NCBI GenBank assembly: GCA_000149265.1
Contig: CH003206.1
Span: 1 to 64,000, forward strand
Direction: 5' to 3'
Length of the DNA stretch: 64,000 nt
Source: Ciona savignyi
Lineage: Eukaryota > Chordata > Ascidiacea > Phlebobranchia > Cionidae
Below are positions 1 to 11,300 of this stretch, piece after piece. Numbering within the stretch: position 1 is the first letter of the stretch; every line of letters begins with the position of its first letter. The notes under the pieces were generated by a model that saw only the letters and a program-made list of their open reading frames with translations, was not told the DNA's origin and ran no database searches. The position numbers and the translations under genes are program-made.

Positions 1-142
1 ATAGTTGGCATTAAATGCTTACATTCTAGAAAGTAGGATAGGATATAAGAAGACTATAATGACTAAATATAAGCGATTATTTAAAATTTTAGAAATAAAA
101 TTGTTACTCAGACATATTTTATCAGCACTGCTTAAAGTATCA

Positions 143-922
143 TTATGAAAACTCAATTTCAGTAATGCCAACAGGCAAACTTGTTATGACAACAGTCGAA
201 CCATTATACAAACATTGACTTTCCAACAAAACTTTAATATTTTCATCAGCAGCATATACTTGACCATTTGCAGATGAACAAAGACGTAACTTTTCGTTCA
301 TATTTTCAAGATTTTTGTTCGAAATGTTCATTTTATCGCAGAAATAATCTAACGCTTTTCCAACGGTCCAATGGCAACTGACAAAAATTGCTGACGATTT
401 TGAAATTTGTTGATTGAACAGATATTCGACTGAGAAATAAACCTTATGTTCTTCAGGGATATCTTTTCTTCCCGTAGATTTCTGTTTTAACTTCATAACT
501 TGTACTTTAGCTGCTAATTTTTCTGATTTTACACCTTTGAACTTTGAAGTGAAACTGGTTTTGGGCAGCGAGGATAAAATAATCAGTTTCTTGTTAATGT
601 TATCATTGGTTACTTGTGTTATGCATTGGTGGTCTTCTTGTGATCTGTGCTGGAGACAAAACAGCTTTCCACACGATGAACATTTAACCGGAACTAACTC
701 AGATTTTTTGCAACCAACGTAAGTACATTCGTATCGCGGCTGTGATGGTAAAGTTGTTGGATCCACTGTTTCCCGCTCTTTTAAATTTGCACATTCATGC
801 TTTTGTGGTTCTCTATGATCTTTACAATAAACCAGAGAACACAAGTCACAGGTAAAGGGAAGGAAATCTAAACAGTTGCATTTTTCAAATTGACAGTGGT
901 CGCCGACATTAAAACCCGACAT
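143..922 (-). CDS. ZFAND1: AN1-type zinc finger protein 1-like
   Basis: Encodes 259 aa, close to the vertebrate length of about 268. Two AN1 zinc fingers occupy the N-terminal ~95 residues: both show the C-x4-C ... C-x2-C ... C-x2-H-x5-H-x-C pattern (first ends in HREPQKHEC, second in HRSQEDHQC). A C-terminal ubiquitin-like region follows, with family-typical stretches such as KLAAKVQVMKLK, WTVGKALDYF, EKLRLCSS and CLYNG. In other animals ZFAND1 brings p97 and the 26S proteasome to stress granules; that role is known for the family and inferred here. The ATG at 920-922 is chosen because the longer open frame would start with TTG at 935-937. The gene has no introns here. A 3' splice-like AG lies at 946-948 (minus strand cag), 23 nt upstream of the ATG. 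The 3' UTR runs toward the window edge and I see no AATAAA on the minus strand there. Confidence 0.9.
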   Translation of the reverse strand: MSGFNVGDHCQFEKCNCLDFLPFTCDLCSLVYCKDHREPQKHECANLKERETVDPTTLPSQPRYECTYVGCKKSELVPVKCSSCGKLFCLQHRSQEDHQCITQVTNDNINKKLIILSSLPKTSFTSKFKGVKSEKLAAKVQVMKLKQKSTGRKDIPEEHKVYFSVEYLFNQQISKSSAIFVSCHWTVGKALDYFCDKMNISNKNLENMNEKLRLCSSANGQVYAADENIKVLLESQCLYNGSTVVITSLPVGITEIEFS

Positions 923-937
923 TTTTAAACAAAACAA

Positions 938-1215
938 ATAATTCCCTGCAAACGAAATTAAAAATCAATTTAACACAAGTTACGAAAATAAGTTTGTGAA
1001 ATCTATACCTGACATTCTGTATTTTATTAAATAACGAATTTTTCTTGTACTTTTTTAAAATTTGCTTACTTAAGATTAGTGGCTAAAATTAGTTTTTATA
1101 GTTTAAGTTAGCAGTTTTCTCTTTTATTGTTGCTCTAATTAAACCAAATGAAAAAAAATTGCAATTGACACATTTAGTAAAACAAACACAATGTTTAGTT
1201 CAATAGAATAGTTTG
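938..1215. other. AT-rich region upstream of ZFAND1
   Basis: No coding frame and no repeat I recognise. It contains the presumed outron or promoter of the minus-strand zinc-finger gene. Confidence 0.4.
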
Positions 1216-1224
1216 GTGGGTTAG
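1205..1224 (+). repeat. Family A SINE-like repeat, 5' fragment
   Basis: The few bases ending GGTGGGTTAG are the 5' edge of the family A copy that resumes at 1690. The copy was split by the insertion at 1225-1680. Confidence 0.5.
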
Positions 1225-1680
1225 CCTGTATGGAAAGTACGTCAATTTTCGCCGAGATCTCGAGTGTGCATGTGCAAAATATTTAATTGTGCAGTGTGCA
1301 AACGTCCAAGAGTCCATCAGCTAACATATCTATCTACATAACATAGAGTCGGCTACATGAGAAAAAATGTACTGACAGTAAATTACTCGAGGACCAGAGG
1401 TAGGTTTAGAGGTTTGTTGGAAATTATACGATGTTTATGTTTAAAACGTAAATTCGGGTACCGGTATGTCCTTGCACACTTGGGTAATTTCACACACGCT
1501 CAAAAATCACGAGCCGGCGCACCGTTAATTTGTATCTCATATAAGCTGGCTCCCGAGCAAACGCTCAGTATAAAAAAACTCACATGTCCGCCAGCTCGTG
1601 GGGGTGTGTGAAATTACCCAAGTGTGCAAGGACACAGGAGAAAAAAACTCGAGTGTGCAGCTGCCGTACTTTCCATACTA
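1225..1680. mobile_element. MITE-like DNA element with 9 bp target duplication
   Basis: A 456 bp insertion inside a family A repeat. The host sequence GTGGGTTAG is duplicated on each side (1216-1224 and 1681-1689). The ends carry inverted repeats sharing GTATGGAAAGTACG (1228-1241, and its complement at 1665-1678). A second, perfect 30 bp inverted repeat lies inside (1468-1497 against 1604-1633, 106 bp loop). No transposase is encoded. The 9 bp duplication is typical of Mutator-like elements; the superfamily is inferred from that alone. Confidence 0.65.
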
Positions 1681-1689
1681 GTGGGTTAG

Positions 1690-1961
1690 ATCGTCGCCTT
1701 ATATTTAAAAGATGGCAGGTACGAAACTGGTCACCAGGTAGTCGGTTGTGTCCTTGGGTAAAGCAGTTAACGGTCAATGCCTGAACCAAGCGGATTAATG
1801 GCCTTTACTAAATTAAACGAACGTTTGAATCGTACACCACATACTACAATAGCTCCTGGAACCCGACGATGGGCGCGAGGTGATCTTGCAATTGTTCGTA
1901 TGATAACCCCCTCGGTTTTACCATTCACGGGGATAAACATGAATATCCTATTTCTTTCCTA
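1690..1961 (+). repeat. Family A SINE-like repeat, 3' main part
   Basis: Continues the copy interrupted at 1225-1680, from the TCGTCGCC box-A side to the tail GGATAAACATGAATATCC. Confidence 0.75.
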
Positions 1962-2103
1962 TCCCACAAAACATCTGTCATAAAATGTAATCCATTTCCC
2001 AACAGCAAAATGATATACATGTCACGGTGGTTCCCCTATAATGAGAGTAAATGTCGCAAAACTTTTAGTGAGAGTAATTACCAAAATTTTCGTATTAGTA
2101 CAG

Positions 2104-2217
2104 TTGTGTGACCGAATGGTTAACGCGGCCGGTACATTTACCGCTATATATAAAACAAAAACGAAATCTAGTGACTAGCCCATCACGGGTTCGAAACTTA
2201 GCCCAAATAAAAAAAAA
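2104..2217 (+). repeat. Family B tRNA-like repeat
   Basis: About 110 bp with a box A resembling a Ser/Leu-type tRNA (GTGTGACCGAATGGTTAACG) and a box B (CATCACGGGTTCGAAACTTA), followed by an A-rich tail. The middle has no cloverleaf, so this is a tRNA-derived repeat and not a tRNA gene. Confidence 0.65.
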
Positions 2218-3049
2218 GTAAGGTGGTATAGGCCTACTTTAAAATAACTCTCATATTGGCCGGACTAAGTTTTAAATCTGCCAGGATCTATTTTTATACA
2301 TAGTGCGGGGTTATTGACAATTTATATCACCGCAAATACATTATCGCAAAAAATATGTTATAACGTGACGTGATTCTGGAAACCGCAAATCGTCCTTGAA
2401 CGCCTTTGAGGTAAATGGAGAAGCTTTGAGGTAAATGGAGAATGACGTTTGGTCAGCTGATTATAATGTATTCGTCAAGAGTTATTGAAGGCTCGAGGCG
2501 CTGGCATGTGCAATTACGTCAAGGTTGTTGTCGAGAGCTTGAACTAGAGAGATCGAGTAGGTGGTTTTAGACAGAACGTATAGTGAGTCCTGATGAGGGA
2601 AGCCAGCTACAGGCTTCGGCTGGTGCTGCGGATCAAAAGTTCTCGTTCTACGAGGCTTCTTCGCACAGTAAAGTTATCAGACAAAAAACACAAGACAACA
2701 AAACAAAACAAAATTCCGGCTTAAGAACAAGAAACTGGTTGGCAAGCCGCAAGAACTAAGGAAAGCTAACTGTCTATTATCCGCATTGTGCTGTAATTTC
2801 GACGCAATTAGAAGTGAAGCGTTCACGAGTAAAGTGCATTGAATTATTCGTGTGTTTCATTGACAACGTTTTTACAATAAACGAACCAACGTTTAAAGCA
2901 GCGTCGTGCCGGATTGGAGGCAGTGTATTCGATTCATGTGCGAAGCAATGAGCGCTTATCCTCGTCATATTGTCAAACGTTGCATGTAGTTCTTAATTAT
3001 AAAAGTTATTTTATCTGTTCCCTTTTTAACGACGCGGTTACATGCAAAC
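2218..3049. other. Unassigned region with short tandem duplication
   Basis: No supported gene. It holds an adjacent 18 bp duplication (TTTGAGGTAAATGGAGAA at 2405-2422 and 2425-2442). The rather GC-richer stretch from about 2480 to 2960 could be a retroelement LTR, but I find no matching second copy or polyprotein. Confidence 0.3.
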
Positions 3050-3268
3050 AGCCGAACAGGCGTGGAATCGAAACTAGTCGGTGGCTAACCGGTTGTGTCA
3101 CTGGACAAGGCACTAAGCGGACATTGACTGATGCTAGTGGATTAATGGGTTCCAACACTAAAATCGAAGGAACATTTTAACAATACAACAATATAATGCG
3201 GTAGCTCCGGTATCTCGACAGTAACCGCAAGGTTATCTGACGATTGTCCGTGTGATAACTCTTGTTTT
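3050..3268 (+). repeat. Family A repeat, degenerate
   Basis: Recognisable from box B (GAATCGAAACTAGTCG), the GGACAAGGCACTAAGCGGAC core and the CTGACGATTGTCCGTGTG 3' part. Confidence 0.55.
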
Positions 3269-3289
3269 TTGTGTTGTATTTGTTATCGG

Positions 3290-3385
3290 GCCAATGTTAT
3301 ATATTAAGATCTTAAGGTTTTTTGGGTAGAATTGTTATATGTATCGGTAGCGTTAACCATTTGGCCACAATACCTTATGTGATAT
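3290..3385 (-). repeat. Family B tRNA-like repeat, degenerate
   Basis: Reverse strand box A appears as CGTTAACCATTTGGCCACA; the box B half is poorly kept. Confidence 0.45.
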
Positions 3386-5280
3386 ATGTTGTTTGCACCA
3401 CGAGATATAGGCCTAGCCGAAGGTGCTTTGGTGCCAGCAAGTCTTGTAAACGCGACTGACCTATCTTTAAGACACCGTTTGTTTACAAAACAGTACAAAC
3501 GAGAGTGACTCTGTACTGTTATCGACAAATGCTGTTAAAACAAGTTTTGTTTATTTATTTTTGCTCCTTTGTTACATTACAGAAGAATAACACAGTTACA
3601 GTATTTAAAAAATGAAGGTAGCATAAAACTGCATAACTAAAGTAGTTAAAACACGTCAGTGAATGGCCATTATATAACAGGAAAGAAAGTGACGTGACCG
3701 TTAAACCTTACATTAAGTAAAATAGCCCATTTGCTAGAATTAAGTTGTCAGAGGTAGTTTTTTTTAAGTTAAATTCATCAGCTATGTTTATTCAAACTTT
3801 TTAAATATTCATTGGAATATTTCTTTGTAATATATGGAATAAAATTAACCATGTTTACAATATGTTGTACTTTACCGATGGTGAACAGTGTTGTATAACT
3901 TTACTGTACAAAGAATAGAAAAAAATTACATAATAATTCGCAACAGAGCGTGACTCTGTAGTATGGTAGAACGGTTAATTTAATTGCTATGGTATTGGTG
4001 TCTGTATTGAACCTTCAGTAGTATTACATTTGAGCGTTGGTGCTACTATTCAGTCGCCATACAGCTGCTTATGATGCAACAATACTAGATAGTAACATGT
4101 CAATAGAGTATTTTGTAGCTAGTTAGTACACTTTAGGTTAGTGTTCGTTTTTTTAGTTACAGAAAATAAATACGGAAATAATATTTGATTTACAATCATA
4201 CATAGTATAAATGTATCTATCTGCATAAAGTAACCGTGTTTAAGCTACAAGCCCACCTGGTTTAAAGCTGCCTACACTGATTCTATACCAAAGTTACTAT
4301 ATTCATAACAATTTTGTATTAAGAGTAGTTTAGTAAGTTAGTATATAACTAAATTAACTAAACCATTAAAACGAGAGAACTGCTGCGACGAAACAATAGC
4401 TTTTCGCTGGCGACAAAGAGGTATGTGACGTAAGCATAACAATAACAGCAAAAATTAACTTAAATTAGTGGTTATCTAATGACTATACTGTATATGGTTA
4501 AACGCTGTTTAAAAGTTAACCTTGATTAAAGTAAAAGATAAGAAAACATTACTTTGCTTATAATTTATCGCTATCGGCCTTTCCATTTAGGATGTACCAG
4601 TCAATGTAGGCTTTGGTGAATCGATCTAGTGGTTTAATTGTTTCCTGTAGTGATTACTGGTGTGACTATTGTACACCTGCTACATTTATTGATTATGATT
4701 ACATTTTGGTTATCATAATGCAAATTTAAATCGTATGTGATTGAAAAGGGTTAAGCCGAGGTCAGGCTACCATTCACTAGCTGTATTTCCATAACTTTGT
4801 TGTTATATTTAGGCTTTTACTAGATTATCGCTTTCTTTACCGATATTATAGATTAATGCTAACAAAAAAGTAACAGTTCACTTCAAAAATCATAAATTCA
4901 CACATTATAAGGCGTCAGATTTATCAAGTGATAATTTTTTTGCCCGCTGTAGGCTACCGACCCTGGGTTAGAAATTACGTTAACACTATCAAAATAAATA
5001 TGATTAGTTTAACTTTAAGTAAATAGATTGTGTGTTTAATTCCCATGGTTTAATTCCATGTGTTTTTATTCTGTGTGGGTTGTGTTTGATGCTATGATCA
5101 GAGTTAGTATCAAGTACTTGTACAATGCCACTAAGGTTTGACGGCCACGTAATTTATTGGATTTTAGACGTGTTTAAACGACTGTCGTTTTGCTTTTTTC
5201 CCGATTTTGCTTTTATTAAGGAACCTGCTTCGTGTTTTTATGGTAAAAACAAAAAATTAACTAAACTATTCTTTTTCCAG
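3386..5280. other. 1.9 kb unassigned DNA before the transporter
   Basis: AT-rich with no supported open frame and no repeat I recognise. It ends at a good 3' splice site (TTCTTTTTCCAG, AG at 5279-5280). It must contain either a non-coding first exon and promoter of the transporter or, if the transcript is trans-spliced, an outron. Confidence 0.4.
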
Positions 5281-5307
5281 CTACCAATATTTTTTGAAGG
5301 GGATTTT

Positions 5308-8300
5308 ATGGAAGGCTTAGATGCGGAGAAATGCAACTACAGATGGCTCGTTTTGTTCATGGGATTCATGAGTAATAGTTTGACATGGGGTGTTACGTAC
5401 TCGGTCGGAGTGCTGCACACGGAATGGGTTCAATACTTCGAGGTACCCATGAGAGAAGTTGCCTTTGCTGGGGCAATCCCCGTCGCTGTGGCTTGTGGGC
5501 TCGGTGAGTAGAAGGGATGACACCTAGGATTATTGGCGTGCAGGATATTTATGTCCTATTCCCGTGGGTAGGAAACACAGGGAAAGTTATCAAACGGTTA
5601 AATAACAAATTACATCGAGCCCACCGTCATGTTACCGGAGCTATTGCAATGTGTTGTATATGATTTTATTAAAACATATTAATCCAGTGGGTTCCAGCGA
5701 TATAAATATAAAGTATATCGGTACAAAGTACAGTTGGTGACTATGCATAAAACTAATACACCCGGCCTATCATTCACCGGATGATGACGTTTATTTATTG
5801 GGGCCACCGATGCTTTTAACGATTTTGTACAAAAACAGTCATGGTGACGAGCCCATCATACAATCCTATCCTGCCCAGTGAAAAAGAGCTTTTGCAATAG
5901 CTTGTACGAAACAAAAATGCTAATATTGTCAACAAAATTGCAGAAGCCCCGTGTTAACCGTACCGTGAACAGCTGGTAATCTGACATTTGCTCGCGTTAC
6001 AACGTTAAATAATTGTACCCGCGTTAAATTATTGATTGGATAGTAGACGTGTTTTAATAATGACTGTCGTTTAGTCATCTTTTCGAGTTTCCAATTTCTT
6101 ATAGGCCCTGTTACACGTTTTTACTTTGTATAATGAATTAAACTAAACAAGCGCTGTGCCTTTCCCACCTATAGATATTAAAATGGTATCGTTGTACGGT
6201 CGTTTTGCTGAATGGTTAATTCGACCAATACATATACCATTTCTATTCAAAATCGTTGCCAGTAAAGAGCCCATCATGGGTTCGAAACTTGGCTCGGGAC
6301 AAATACCCTAAAAATATATACATTCTAATTTCCAGGTCCAATATATGGTGTGATACTTGACAAACCAGGGATAAGATGCTCGGGCATTGTTGGTGGTATC
6401 ACTATGAGCATAGGGATGATTGTTAGTTATTTTGCACGCAGTGTGACTGCTCTGTGTTTTACCTTTGGGATTACCACAGGTGAGAATTATATTCTTACTT
6501 TTGTTATATACAACATGCATCTCTAGTAGATTTATATAAATTGATGTAAACCTATATGAAATATAATTTGAAACGGATATATATACGTTATATATCAAAT
6601 GTAAAGTGTATATGCTTACTTTTGTTATATACTCTTCGTAGAAAGTGCATTATGTTACGGTTAGCTTATTTGTTACCGTAAACGACTCTTTAGACGGAAG
6701 GTAATTAGATCGCAAGCTAGTGGGATGTGTCTTTGGGCTATGCGAAGGGGCCCGGTATCTATAGTTATTTAATGGACACTACGAAAACCCGACGCTGGGT
6801 GCGATTAAATTTGACGATTGCCCGTGTAATAAGACCCCCTTGCGTATTTGTAAGGTAATTTGACAAGTGCCTATGTGGTATAATGCTCTGTACGTATTCG
6901 CCAGGTAATCTGACGATTACCCGTGTGGTAACGCTTCCTTACGTATTCGTGATGTAATCTGAGGATTGCCCTTGTGGTAACGCTCCCTACGTATTCGCCA
7001 GTTAATCTGACGATTGCCCTTGTGGTAACGCTCCCTACGTATTCGCCAGATAATCTGACGATTGCCCGTGTGGTAACGCTTCCTTACGTGTTAGCGAGGT
7101 AATCTGACGATTGCCCTTGTGGTAACGCTCCCTACGTATTCGCCAGGTAATCTGACGATTGCCCGTGTGATAACGCTTCCTTACGTATTAGCAAGGTAAT
7201 CTGGCGATTGCCCGTGTGGTAACGCTTCCTTACGTATTTGCGAGGTAATCTGACGATTGCCCGTGTGGTAACGCTCCCTTACGAATTCGCCAGGTAATCT
7301 AACGATTGTCCTTGTCATAACGCTCCCATACGAATTCACGTGGTAATCTGACGATTGTCCGTGTGATAATGCTTCTTTTACGTAATTCCATCTACAAAAT
7401 AAAGATCAATATTCTATCCTGACTCTAATGTAACCCTTTGATTTGAATTTAGGATTCGGTTGTGGGCTCGCGTCCTTGGTATCTTGCAGCACAATCAACA
7501 AGTATTTTTTAAAGCAGCGGACATTGGCTGAAAGCGTGTGTGGATCAGGGTTGTGTGCTGGAGTATTTGTGATGTCAATTGTGCAAACAAGCTTTATATC
7601 GGAGTATACGTGGCAGGTATGGTAATTCCAAATCCAACCGATTAGTCATGTTGGGTTAGTGCCACGCCTTTTAGCAGAAGGGTTGCAGATTTGAAACTGG
7701 TCACTAGGTAGTCGGTTGTGTCCTTGAGCAAGGCACTTAATGGACATTGCCTGAACTGGTGAAATATTGGGTTTTACCAAATTAAAAAAAACGTCCAAAT
7801 TATACACAACACACTGCAATTTCTCTGGTAACCCGACAGTGGGCGCGAGGTGATTTGACGATTGCCCGTTCGGTAACTCCCCTAGGTTTTCCATCACAGG
7901 CATACATCTGAATATCCTATCCTTTATACAAAACCGTCTTATTAACGAGCCAAATACTTGTTCGAAACTTGGCCCGGTAAAAAATTCTCTTGGCTTGTCA
8001 GAGTGCCCAAGCTACATTTATCTGTTTAGCACACTGTCGTGAGCTAAAACTATCTGGAAACTTAAGGTTGTGGGAAAAGATTGTCGTCATTAAAAGGAGG
8101 GCGGTACTGAACATATTCTGGTATCGGGTATCGTTTTCAAAACAAGAAAAAAGATCTCTTCGAGTAGAGTAGGATCCCAAACGCGATGCCACACAGCTTC
8201 TACCGTGGATTAACCCGCTGAACTAAAAGAATAAGAATGAACCTTGCAGTTATACACAACATTCTGAAATAGCCCCAGTAACCCGACGGTGGGCGCGAGG

Positions 8301-11300
8301 CAATCTAATGATTATCCTTGTGAAACGCTAGTGTAATATTGCTCCTTATGTTTTTATTTTTTTTAACATTCACAGGAATAAAACATAAATATTTTATATT
8401 TTTTCAGGGTGCAATGTTGATTACTGGGGGTATTTGTTTAAACAATTGTTTGATCACAATGTTCTTTATCACGCCTGATCAAGTTTCCTATCTTCCCGCC
8501 ATTTGCGGACCAACTGAAAAAAGTCAGAATGACGTAGTCAATAAGGATATGAAATCCTTATTTGCTAATTCGGAGCTAAAACTGGAAGTAAAAGGTTGGT
8601 TACCTAGCTCGATTGATGAGTCTGTCAGATTAGCGTGGCGGATTAGTGCGTCGACCTTTAACCGAAGTGATTCAGGTTTAAAACTGGTATAGCTAGCTTG
8701 TCGGGTGTGTTCTTGGAAAAGGCACTTAGCACAAATAGCCTGGTCCGATTTTAATAATGGTTACATGGAAACGTCTCAAATATACACAACACACTGCTCT
8801 GGTAACTTAACGGTGAGCACGAGGTGAACAGACGATTTCCCATGCGATAATACCCCTTGGTTTTACCATTCGCGAGGATAAACATGAATACCCTTCAGCT
8901 AAAGCATCGGATAGTTGGTGGTAGATTTTGATTTAGTGATTGGTTTTTGTTTAACTGTCTGACCCAGGGGTTGAGGATAGTTGTTATGAGCAGGTAGTAG
9001 GGCTGCGAATTAACGGTTAATTTGAAAAACGGTTAACTGATGTAACAATAATCGGTTAACCGTTAACCGATTTTTTTTAGGCTACTGTCAAATCGGCCCC
9101 GTTTTTGGAAAAGAAAGTTATAGGTCGGGTAGCCGTTTGTCGAGTAAACAAGCCGCAGATCGTGGCGCCGTTGCCTTTTGTCTTGCCGCGGTAATTACAG
9201 ATAAGGAAATTGGCGCGAATCCAAGATCACGTGTATTTACTGCGATTGTGATTACTCCTATCGGTAGTTCGAACTATTTTACCGGAACAAAAATGAACAA
9301 ACAAACTTGATTTGCTACGGCTAAAACAAGGTATAGCTCAGAAAGTATATTAACAATGACGTGCATATCCCGTTTGAATAATTACGGAGAAATGCGTAAC
9401 TATGTAATTTCGATTTGACGTCCATAACGCAATTCCAATGTCCGTAATTACGTAACTGAAAATAATTTCGTAATTATGTCCAGCTCTATGCATAGCATTT
9501 AATGCAAACTTCAGTTGTCAGACAGCTATTTCACGTCAGAAAAGCGTGCGTCGTAGCAACCAACGAACATATAAGAGTTTAAAAAAAAGAGTTGGTAAAA
9601 AACGGTTAAAATTTGACGTGACGGTTAACCATAAAAAAGGTTAACCGTGGTTAACCGTTAATTTTTCGCACTCCTAGCAGGTAGGTTCCCGGTTTAATTT
9701 CTACCGTGACTACTTTCTGCTAAGTATGTAGTCCTGTATGACTCTTAATAAACGTCGCCTTGATTTCTAGTAGATTTAAATAAATTCATCGAAAACTGAA
9801 CTTATATCAAATATAGTTAAAAAAATAATATTTATTATATATGTGTGAATGTTACACGCACTTGGGTATTTTTATTACCTCGCTTTCACCGTCAGGTTAC
9901 CAGAGCTATTGTAGTGTGTTGTATATAATCGAGACATTCCTTCCATTTAGTAGAACCCACTAATAAAATCGGGCCAGGGAACTTGTGCTAAGTGTCTTTT
10001 CCAAAGACACAATCGTGTAAGCAACGGCTGTCTCGGTTATATTACGAAAAAAACTGTCTCTATTACGTGCAAACAAAATGAGAATCGTCTGGTTTATAGA
10101 AAGCGTGTTCATAACATTAAAACCATTACCCATATTCCATTTGTTTACATTTTTATGCCATACTACTGCGGTTTAAGGTAATAATGCCGTTTATTTAATT
10201 TTAAAATTTTTTTTACCGAGCCAAGTTTTGAATCTATAATGGGATCGTCACCTGGACCGTTTATATAGATTGGTATATGTATCCGTCGCCTTAACCTTTT
10301 CTCCACACCTCCGTACAATCCTCTTTATTTTAACGTAATAGATAACAAAAACGTGAAGTTTGTGTTTATTTTTTCACAGAATTGTCATTTTGGCGAAGAA
10401 GTGTTGCTTTGTATAAAAATCCAATCTTCCTTTGTTTAATTACAAGTGACTTCTTCAGCTGGCTGTGTTTATTTGTGCCTTACGTGCACTTGGCTGAAAG
10501 AGCGAGGTAAGAGGTCGGGGTCACCACTTGTGGGAAACGGTTTATAGTTTGTAATATAAGTATGTCCGCTTTCAAATGGTTTTGTGGCTGAATGGTTAAC
10601 CCCACCGATACGTCTGCCAATACTATAAAACAAATGGCCAAGGCACAAGCCTCTCAAGTCTTCGAAACCTAACCTGGTAAAAACATGTATACTTTTGTAA
10701 GGTCGTGCAGACGAATGGGTGAGACGGCGTATTTAAGTACTAATTCTTTGGAAATAACGTGATCAAGGGTTTGAAACCTAGTCCGGTAAAAAAACAAAGA
10801 GTATGTGCGCATTAAATTATGGCATGTTTAATGAACTGCTTTTCACCAACACAGATTAACTGGTTTAGATGAAAATACATGCTCTTGGATAGCTGCTACT
10901 ATTGGCATAGCTGGTTCATGCGGTCGTCCAATCACTGGATGGTTGTTTAATTACTACAACGTGCATCCTAGGATCGCGTACACAATCATACAGGTAATAT
11001 TAAACATCGCTGGTAGACTTTTGGTTTTGGAGTAAATGGTATTTCAAAACGTAAATTCCTGGTCCACGGGAGACCGTGGACGCGTTTACACTATTGTAAC
11101 ACTAAACTTTTGGTATTGATATTCTACAATATTAGGCCAATTAGCTTACCTGTTAACGTGTCGAGACCTTAGCTGAAACATTGTGGGATCGAAACTGGCC
11201 GCTGGATTATTATGTTGAAGTCCATTAGCAGACTGCGTAAGACCAAGGATTAAAGGCCAGCTAATTTTCTTAACATATTCAAAAATTTGTAATACCCTCG

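Noticed and set aside
1357..1611. 84-codon open frame
   Set aside because: Falls wholly inside the MITE at 1225-1680.
2104..2217. A genuine tRNA gene at this and other family B sites
   Set aside because: Box A and B are present but acceptor and anticodon stems do not form; many diverged copies indicate a repeat.
2585..2650. Hammerhead ribozyme-like CTGATGAG with a GAAGCC/GGCTTC stem
   Set aside because: The GAAA core strand that must follow the stem is absent, so the fold is not supported.
6796..7385. Possible CRISPR-like array
   Set aside because: Units are contiguous with no unique spacers, and the unit matches a dispersed SINE tail in a eukaryotic intron.
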